A DNA stretch of 10,751 bases from a bacterium (GTDB lineage Bacteria; Chloroflexota; Dormibacteria; UBA8260; Bog-877), in assembly GCA_021791455.1 (NCBI GenBank), contig JAJYWM010000117.1:1-10751 (forward strand). The letters run 5' to 3'. Shown piece after piece: positions 5,593-10,751 of the stretch (positions are counted from its first letter, which is position 1; every line of letters starts with the position of its first letter). Position numbers and translations under genes: made by a program. The notes under the pieces were generated by a model, which made no database searches, had not been told where the DNA came from, and saw nothing but the letters and a program-made list of their open reading frames with translations.

Positions 5593-8500
5593 TCATGGGA
5601 GGTTGACCTGGGCAAGACCAGCTCATCGCCCATCGGCTCAACGCGATCCGGCGGAGGTTTCAGCCGCTCCACCAGCAGGCTGGCCACCCCCTCCGCACTG
5701 CGCAGACGGCCCTCCGCTACCAGCAGCGGTTGGTGGCTGGCCAGTGCTCGATTGCTCCTGTAGACATCCCGGGTCAGGATCAGGTCGAGCTGCCCGCTCT
5801 CGTCGGCCAGGGTGAAGAAGCGCATCCCATGAGCGGATGGCGGTGCCTGCCTTGTGATCACCATCCCCGCCACCTTCAGCAAAGTCCCGTTGAGCGCTGC
5901 CTTAGCTCGGGCCAGGGGAGTGACCCCCATCCTGTCCAGCTGCCGGCGCAGAAGAGCAACCGGGTGTGGGCCGGTGGTCAGCCCCATGACCCTGTAGTCA
6001 GTCGCCAGCAACTCTTCGGGAGACATCCTGGGCAGCGGGGGTGGATCGGCCGGAAGCGGCATGAGCTCATCTTGGAGGGGCCCATCCCGACCGATATGCC
6101 GCTGCCTGCCGGCTGCCAGCCCCTCTTCCACCGGCTTTAGACGCCACAGCAGCTCCCGGCGCGGCTGCCCAAAGCCATCGAAGGCCCCCACCGTGACCAG
6201 CGACTCCATGACCGCGCGGGGGAGTGTCGTCCGCCGCCAGAACTCCTCCGGGGAGGAATAGGGACCCCGCAGGCGCTCCCTGTCCAGCCGCGAACGCAGG
6301 TCATCCCCAATCCCATTCACATAGTTGAAACCAAGCCTGACCGCTACCGAGGCGCCCGATTCAACCTCCAGGCGGCATCGTCCCCAGCTGCGGTTGACGT
6401 CCAGGGGCAGCACCGCCACCCCTCTGCGGCGCGCGTCCTCCACCAGCACCGAGGGGTGATAGAACCCCATCGGCTGGTGGTTGAGCAGGCCCACCAGATA
6501 GGCGGCTGGATGGTAGAGCTTTAGCCACGCAGTCTCGTAGGCCGTGCGGGCAAAGGCGGCGGCATGGCTGCGGCAGAAGCCGAATTCGGCGAAGCCTCGG
6601 ACCGCCTCGAAGAGAGTGCTGGCAGCTGTTTCCGGCATCCCGCTGCGCCGGCAGCCGCTTAGGAAGTCCTGCTCCAGGGATGCCATCTCAACCCGGGAGC
6701 GATGGCGGTTCATGGCCCGCCGAAAGCGGTCAGCCTGCCCCGCACTGAAGCCAGCGACATGCATCGCGATCTCCATGATCTGCTCCTGGTAGAGGATCAC
6801 CCCCAGGGTGTCCCGCAGGATGGGCTCCAGCAGAGGGTGCGGGTAGCTGACCGGCTCTCGGCCCTGGCGGCGACGCAGGTAAGGGTGCACCGCGTGGCCC
6901 TGGATAGGCCCCGGCCGGATTATCGCCACGGCCACCACCAGGTCGTTGAACTCCTCCGGCCTCGCCCGCGGCAACGTCTGCTGCTGGGCTCTGGACTCCA
7001 CCTGGAAGACTCCGATGGTGTCCGCCTTGGCACACATCTCATAGACCTTGGGGTCCGCCAGGTCCAGTCTCTCCAGGTCTGGCCTGGCGCCCGACACCCG
7101 TTCCAGCTCAGTGAGGGTCTCCTCCACGACCGAGAGGGTGCGCAGCCCCAGCAGATCGATCTTGATAAGCCCCAGGTCCTCAATGTCGTCCTTGTCAAAC
7201 TGGACCACGACCCGGCCATCCATGGAAGCCCTCTCCAGAGGCGCTATATCCCAGAGAGGCTGCCCGGTGACCAGCATCCCTCCCACATGAATGGAGAGAT
7301 GCCGGGGCACCCCTACCACCGCCTCCACCATCTGCCCAAACTGACGCCAAAGCGCAGACCGCATGACCTGTTCCGGCGTCTCTCCGGCGACCGCCAGGGC
7401 GCGCTCCACCAGGGTTCCCGAATCACCTGGATCAGCCCTCTCGATGGCTCGCACCAGCCGCTCCAGCCAGGCCTGGGGCATCCCGAAAACAGCGCCGACC
7501 TGCCTTATCGCCATCCGTAGCCGAAAGGTGATCACGGTGCAGACCATGCCCGTACACGCCTTTCCGTAGGTGTCGTACACGTGCTGGATTACTCGTTCTC
7601 GGTGGCTTGAGGAGATGTCTATGTCAATGTCAGGCGTCCCCTCCATGTCCTCGTGCAGAAAGCGTTCGAAGAGCAGGTGGTGCTGCAGAGGATCCACCCT
7701 GGTTATCCCCAGCAAGTAGGCGACCAGGCTGTCTGCCGCGGACCCCCTGCCCTGGGCTGGTATTCCCTCACGTCGCGCGAACTCCATCAACTCGAACACG
7801 ATCAGGAAGAATTCCGCCAGCCGACACTTCGAGATCACTCCGAGCTCGTGAAGCAGCCTTTGCTCCACCTCGGGAGAGGTCGCCCCATATCTGGCGGCTA
7901 TCCCGAGGCGGCACATCCTCTCCAGATAAGCGTCCGGGGTATCGCCATCTGGCACTCTAAAGCCGGGGAATCGGCTGTGGCGAAAATCCAGCCGCAGCTC
8001 CGCTCTCTCCGCCAGGTCCCGAGCTCCTACCCAGGCTACCTCGTACGGCAAAAGCTCCATCAGCTCGGGCTCCCCTCTCATGAAATACTCGTGGTTGGGC
8101 AAGAGAAGACCGCGCCCCGCAGCTTCCTCCAGGGTGCACCCGTGACGGATCGCGGTGAGCACGTCCAGGGTCCGGCCCTGCTCGGGTCTGGCGTAGCGCG
8201 GGGCTCCGGAGGCCACCAGCCCCGCTCCGGTCCGCTGGGCACAAGCCACGGTCTCAGCCGCAAGCCAACTGTCACCGAGCTGGAGGTGATGGTGCAGACA
8301 GAGCCGGAATCTCCCCCCGGGAAAAGCCCCGTTCAGGGCCATCGCGACCCTGTCCGCCGCCTCTCGATCCCCTCGCATGAGCGCTCTGCTGACGGGACTG
8401 TGTGGTCCTCCCGCCAACACCACGCATCGATCCAGGTCCTCGGGCGAGATCCGCTCCTGATCAAGCGCGCCTGACCGCCTCCGCAGACGATCACCGACTC

Positions 8501-8909
8501 CTTGGGGGACAGTGCCGTCGCGCGCGCGCACACCCGCTGGTTCGCTCGCCGTCATCAATACGCCATCCAGACCCGACAGAAGCAGCCGCGCAGCTCCCTT
8601 GACCCCGGACATCTGCGCCTTGCTGATGGCGCGGCACAGCTGTTGGTAGGCGGGCCGATCGGTTGCCACAATGACCAGACGGCCCCCCGCCGCAAGGTCC
8701 AGCTCGGCCCCCACCATCGCCCTCATGCCGGCCCGCTCTGCGGCTCGCACCAGCCGCACAGCTCCATACAGGCCGCCGCGGTCCACCAGCCCCAGGGATG
8801 CCATCTCCAGGTCCCTGGCCCTCTCCACCAGTTCCTCGGGTGAGCTCGCTCCCTCCAAGAAGGAGAAGTAAGACCTGGCCCAGCACTCTCCGAACCCGCT
8901 TCCAACCAC
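5583..8909 (-). CDS. dnaE2: Error-prone DNA polymerase III alpha subunit, DnaE2 (ImuC) type
   Basis: A C-family replicative-type polymerase of 1108 residues, usually non-essential and used for damage-induced mutagenic translesion synthesis with ImuA/ImuB. From the chosen GTG, a PHP domain covers about 1-260. The palm carries GRGSAADSLVAYLLG, PDIDIDISSS (426-435) with the DxDxD catalytic acids, and KIDLLGLRTL (583-592) with the third catalytic Asp. DnaE2-typical blocks follow: VFQVESRAQQQTLPR, AIIRPGPIQG, HPLLE and LLNHQPMGFYHPSVLV. An OB-fold near 1008-1090 is followed by a short tail without the long tau-binding region of DnaE1. The PHP metal ligands are largely lost. No imuA or imuB lies within the window. 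The frame extends to a TTG at 8924, but a -10 box at 8916-8921 would put the transcript start at the GTG at 8909, so that start is preferred. It is divergent from marR. Confidence 0.93.
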   Translation of the reverse strand: MVGSGFGECWARSYFSFLEGASSPEELVERARDLEMASLGLVDRGGLYGAVRLVRAAERAGMRAMVGAELDLAAGGRLVIVATDRPAYQQLCRAISKAQMSGVKGAARLLLSGLDGVLMTASEPAGVRARDGTVPQGVGDRLRRRSGALDQERISPEDLDRCVVLAGGPHSPVSRALMRGDREAADRVAMALNGAFPGGRFRLCLHHHLQLGDSWLAAETVACAQRTGAGLVASGAPRYARPEQGRTLDVLTAIRHGCTLEEAAGRGLLLPNHEYFMRGEPELMELLPYEVAWVGARDLAERAELRLDFRHSRFPGFRVPDGDTPDAYLERMCRLGIAARYGATSPEVEQRLLHELGVISKCRLAEFFLIVFELMEFARREGIPAQGRGSAADSLVAYLLGITRVDPLQHHLLFERFLHEDMEGTPDIDIDISSSHRERVIQHVYDTYGKACTGMVCTVITFRLRMAIRQVGAVFGMPQAWLERLVRAIERADPGDSGTLVERALAVAGETPEQVMRSALWRQFGQMVEAVVGVPRHLSIHVGGMLVTGQPLWDIAPLERASMDGRVVVQFDKDDIEDLGLIKIDLLGLRTLSVVEETLTELERVSGARPDLERLDLADPKVYEMCAKADTIGVFQVESRAQQQTLPRARPEEFNDLVVAVAIIRPGPIQGHAVHPYLRRRQGREPVSYPHPLLEPILRDTLGVILYQEQIMEIAMHVAGFSAGQADRFRRAMNRHRSRVEMASLEQDFLSGCRRSGMPETAASTLFEAVRGFAEFGFCRSHAAAFARTAYETAWLKLYHPAAYLVGLLNHQPMGFYHPSVLVEDARRRGVAVLPLDVNRSWGRCRLEVESGASVAVRLGFNYVNGIGDDLRSRLDRERLRGPYSSPEEFWRRTTLPRAVMESLVTVGAFDGFGQPRRELLWRLKPVEEGLAAGRQRHIGRDGPLQDELMPLPADPPPLPRMSPEELLATDYRVMGLTTGPHPVALLRRQLDRMGVTPLARAKAALNGTLLKVAGMVITRQAPPSAHGMRFFTLADESGQLDLILTRDVYRSNRALASHQPLLVAEGRLRSAEGVASLLVERLKPPPDRVEPMGDELVLPRSTSHDYC

Positions 8910-8915
8910 CCAGCC

Positions 8916-8921
8916 ATGATA
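8916..8921 (-). promoter_or_regulatory. Candidate -10 box (TATCAT) of a leaderless dnaE2 transcript
   Basis: On the minus strand TATCAT is followed by six bases and then the in-frame GTG at 8909. A TTGATA at 8936-8941 lies upstream, but with a spacer of only 14 bases it is a poor -35. If this box is used, the longer TTG start at 8924 is not transcribed. Confidence 0.42.
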
Positions 8922-8922
8922 C

Positions 8923-8934
8923 AAACAGATGTGC
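8923..8934 (-). promoter_or_regulatory. Weak LexA/SOS-box-like sequence before dnaE2
   Basis: On the minus strand GCACATCTGTTT matches the Gram-positive SOS form GAACATATGTTC at 9 of 12 positions, and GAAC-N4-GTTC at 6 of 8. It sits just upstream of the TATCAT box, where a repressor would block transcription. DnaE2 genes are commonly damage-inducible, which is the main reason to list it; the match by itself is weak. Confidence 0.25.
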
Positions 8935-8961
8935 TTATCAACGGCTCCAGGTGGCAGGGGA

Positions 8962-8980
8962 AGATCCCTGGCAGGCGCTG
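8962..8980 (+). repeat. Intergenic copy of a 19-base sequence also in the membrane protein gene
   Basis: AGATCCCTGGCAGGCGCTG here matches 2293-2311 with one transition difference. Read in the matching frame both places encode DPWQAL followed by V/L and P. This copy lies in the dnaE2-marR divergent gap, and its frame stops at 9031. It may be a degraded gene remnant or chance. Confidence 0.3.
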
Positions 8981-9010
8981 CTCCCCGCCTTCCTCACTGG
9001 CTGGCAGTCC

Positions 9011-9043
9011 ACCAATTGGTTCGAGTCATGAACCGTTTTCGGT
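9011..9043 (+). promoter_or_regulatory. Cluster of palindromes in the marR promoter, candidate MarR operator
   Basis: Three inverted repeats follow each other: ACCAATTGGT (9011-9020), GGTTC-N7-GAACC (9018-9034), and ACCG-TTTT-CGGT (9032-9043), whose last base is the first base of the -10 box. MarR dimers bind palindromes of about 16-20 bases and commonly repress their own operon, so the 17-base middle element is the best candidate. Binding here would occlude the polymerase site for marR and the exporter. Confidence 0.45.
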
Positions 9044-9048
9044 ACCAT
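9043..9048 (+). promoter_or_regulatory. Candidate -10 box (TACCAT) of a leaderless marR-ABC transcript
   Basis: TACCAT ends six bases (TGGGGG) before the ATG at 9055. The G-run is not a convincing ribosome binding site, as it directly touches the start codon. A TTGGTT at 9016-9021 is too far upstream (21-base spacer) for a standard -35. Confidence 0.48.
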
Positions 9049-9054
9049 TGGGGG

Positions 9055-9528
9055 ATGTCCATTGACCCCGCCGAGACGACGGAGATCACCCCAGGAACGC
9101 TGCGGGGCCTTGCTCATCTGGCGAGATTTCTGGAGCGCAATTCCGCCGGCTTGGGGCTCGCCCAATACCGTGTGCTCAGCACGATTGCGGGCGGTGATGC
9201 CCGCGCTTCGCGGCTGGCCAGCCGACTCACGGTCGGCAAACCGGCGGTCAGCGCCATCTTGGAAACCCTGGCGGCGAGGGGCTTCCTGGAACGCGCGGTC
9301 GAACCCGGCGACCGGCGGGCCAGCTGCCTCACCGTGACCGAGGCGGGGCGCGACGCGCTCGCGGAAGCCGAGACCGCGATGGCTCAGGCGCTGGCGGAGG
9401 TGCTCTCCCTGACCGCCCGGCCGGCGCTGGCATCGGAGCAGTTGGCGGCGCTGGCGATGGCGTTGGAGAGCAGGCGGGTTGCTCCCCCTGCCGGACCATC
9501 TCTGCCCGAGTCCCCGGGCCCCACTTGA
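9055..9528 (+). CDS. MarR-family transcriptional regulator
   Basis: A 157-residue winged-helix regulator. N-terminal dimerisation helices (about 13-30) precede LGLAQYRVLSTIA (33-45), which is typical of the MarR domain start. The helix-turn-helix spans ASRLASRLTVGKPAVSAILETL (51-72), and the wing contains EPGDRRAS (83-90), where the D-R pair contacts DNA in the family. A C-terminal helix completes the dimer interface, followed by a proline-rich tail. The open frame extends back to 8929, but homology starts after the ATG at 9055, which also fits the -10 box. The TGA overlaps the TTG start of an ABC exporter by four bases, so the two are co-transcribed and probably translationally coupled. The likely role is ligand-responsive repression of the exporter; the ligand is unknown. 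Confidence 0.88.
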   Translation: MSIDPAETTEITPGTLRGLAHLARFLERNSAGLGLAQYRVLSTIAGGDARASRLASRLTVGKPAVSAILETLAARGFLERAVEPGDRRASCLTVTEAGRDALAEAETAMAQALAEVLSLTARPALASEQLAALAMALESRRVAPPAGPSLPESPGPT

Positions 9529-10751
9529 GGAAGGACCAGAAGGGCGTCAAAAGGGTCGGCTGGATACGCCTGCTTCTCCCCTACATCCTTCGCCACCGGG
9601 CCAACGTGGCGCTGGCGATGGGAGCGGCCGTGGTCGGTAGCGGAGCCCTGGCCACGGCTCCTCTGATCGAGCGCCAGATCGTGGACAACGTCATCCTGCA
9701 CCGCAGGGCCCCTCTCCTCCCCTGGCTGGGCGCCCTGCTTCTGGTCGGAGCCATCGCCTTCGCGGCGGCCTTCGTGCGGCGCTACCGGGGGGGCAGGGTG
9801 GCCCTGGACGTCCAGTACGACCTGCGCAACGCGATGTTCGACCGCCTCCAGACTCTGGACTTCGAAAGTCACGACGCGATGCCGACAGGGCAGCTCGTGT
9901 CCAGGGCCAACTCCGATGCCACTCTGGTTCAGAGCCTGCTGTCGTACTTCCCCAATGTCACCAGCAATGTCCTGCTCCTGGTCGCGTCTTTGGTGATAAT
10001 GCTGGTGCTCTCGCCGCTGCTCGCAATCGTCAGCTTGGTGGTGGCGCCCTCCCTGGTGGTGATCGCCTATCGGATGCGCACCAGGATGTTCCCGGCGAGT
10101 TGGGACGGCCAGCAGCGGGAGGGGGAGGTGGCCCAGATCGTGGACGACGACGTCAACGGAGTCCGCATCGTCAAGGCCTTCGGCCAGGAGCCGCGCGAGT
10201 TGAACCGACTCGTGGAATCGGCCCAGCGCCTGTATGGGTCCCACATGAGAGTGGTTCGCCTCCAGGCTCGCTACCAGCCGCTGCTGCAATCCCTGCCGAC
10301 CCTGGGGCAGGTGGCCGTGCTGGCCCTGGGAGGGTGGATGGTGCTGCATCACGAGCTCACCCTCGGCACCTTCCTCGCCTTCTCCACCTACCTCACCCAG
10401 CTGATGTCGCCGGCCCGGACCCTGGCCGGCATTCTCACCGTCGCGCAGCAGGCCCGCGCCGGCGTGGAGCGGATCTTCGATCTGGTTGGAGCTGTTCCCA
10501 TGATCCAGGACCGGCCTGGGGCCCTCACCCTGGAGCACGCCAGGGGGGAGGTCAGCTTCGACCATGTCAACTTCTCCTACGGCTCGGGCCAACCTGTGCT
10601 GAGCGACTTCGACCTGCTGGTCGCCGCCGGGGAGACCGTGGCTCTGGTGGGAGCGTCGGGATCTGGGAAGTCGACCGCGGCCGCGCTGCTGCCGCGGTTC
10701 TATGAGGTCACGGGCGGCGCAGTGCGCGTGGACGGCCACGACGTCCGCGAG
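9525..10751 (+). CDS. ABC exporter half-transporter (fused permease-ATPase), 3' truncated by window
   Basis: A frame of 409 codons is open from a TTG at 9525 to the right edge, so the gene continues outside. It encodes a type IV (MsbA/LmrA-like) exporter. The membrane domain begins near residue 28, with hydrophobic segments at about 28-47, 65-84, 140-185 and 262-300. It carries the usual cytoplasmic-loop blocks YDLRNAMFDRLQ (98-109) and VNGVRIVKAFGQE. The ATPase domain starts near 345 (VSFDHVNFSYGSG) and shows the Walker A loop GASGSGKST (376-384). The Q-loop, signature and Walker B lie beyond the edge. It would pump hydrophobic compounds, drugs or lipids out using ATP, as a homodimer or with a second half-transporter downstream. 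The TTG is the first possible start; it overlaps the marR stop (TTGA) and has no separate ribosome binding site, which supports coupling. Confidence 0.9.
   Translation, partial: MRKDQKGVKRVGWIRLLLPYILRHRANVALAMGAAVVGSGALATAPLIERQIVDNVILHRRAPLLPWLGALLLVGAIAFAAAFVRRYRGGRVALDVQYDLRNAMFDRLQTLDFESHDAMPTGQLVSRANSDATLVQSLLSYFPNVTSNVLLLVASLVIMLVLSPLLAIVSLVVAPSLVVIAYRMRTRMFPASWDGQQREGEVAQIVDDDVNGVRIVKAFGQEPRELNRLVESAQRLYGSHMRVVRLQARYQPLLQSLPTLGQVAVLALGGWMVLHHELTLGTFLAFSTYLTQLMSPARTLAGILTVAQQARAGVERIFDLVGAVPMIQDRPGALTLEHARGEVSFDHVNFSYGSGQPVLSDFDLLVAAGETVALVGASGSGKSTAAALLPRFYEVTGGAVRVDGHDVRE

Noticed and set aside
8929..9054. Extended N-terminus of MarR from 8929
   Set aside because: The extra 42 residues have no MarR similarity, and the -10 box at 9043-9048 would lie inside them; the ATG at 9055 fits family length and promoter position.
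9384..10739. Minus-strand open frame of 451 codons opposite marR and the ABC gene
   Set aside because: The plus strand has a continuous ABC exporter frame with Walker A and typical loops. The reverse frame is a low-complexity Gly/Gln/His-rich shadow of it.

Overview
The window is about two-thirds G+C and densely coded, with no gap between genes longer than about 140 bases. No RNA gene, IS element, integrase, CRISPR array or phage gene was seen. It reads as ordinary chromosome of a high-GC bacterium. A luciferase-like monooxygenase, a DnaE2 polymerase and TANNNT -10 boxes only a few bases before start codons would fit Actinomycetota or a related high-GC soil lineage such as Dormibacterota or Chloroflexota. 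The phylum cannot be fixed from this sequence alone.

Layout, left to right. (1) Positions 1-93, minus strand: the first 31 codons of an endonuclease/exonuclease/phosphatase (EEP) family gene running off the left edge. (2) 179-1919, plus: a luciferase-like flavin monooxygenase followed by a zinc-ribbon/metallo-beta-lactamase-fold protein, probably one operon. (3) 2054-2927, plus: an unrecognised small membrane protein overlapping a glutaredoxin-like thiol protein. (4) 2979-4529, plus: a polyprenyl-phosphate glycosyltransferase (GT2) fused to a GtrA membrane domain, with an unusual C-terminal segment that looks GAF-like. (5) 4612-5592, plus: a bile acid:sodium symporter (BASS) family membrane carrier. 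(6) 5583-8909, minus: error-prone DNA polymerase DnaE2, convergent with the carrier and overlapping its 3' end by 10 bases. (7) 9055-10751, plus: a MarR regulator whose stop overlaps the TTG start of an ABC exporter cut by the right edge. The ABC gene is genuine although it has no stop codon within the window.

The genes do not form one pathway. The clearest functional unit is marR plus the ABC exporter, a common drug-efflux arrangement, with palindromes in the marR promoter that could be the repressor's own operator. The clearest genome-wide signal is regulatory. Six transcription units (EEP, membrane protein, GT2, BASS, dnaE2, marR) each have a TANNNT box ending 6-8 bases before the chosen start and no Shine-Dalgarno sequence, as expected for leaderless mRNAs. 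The downstream gene with a gap before it (MBL) has a good Shine-Dalgarno instead, and two others overlap the gene upstream.

I did not find a convincing new multi-gene system. The items most worth checking are the GT2-GtrA-GAF-like fusion, the leaderless promoter set, the degenerate PHP domain of DnaE2, and the altered sodium-site residues of the BASS carrier.
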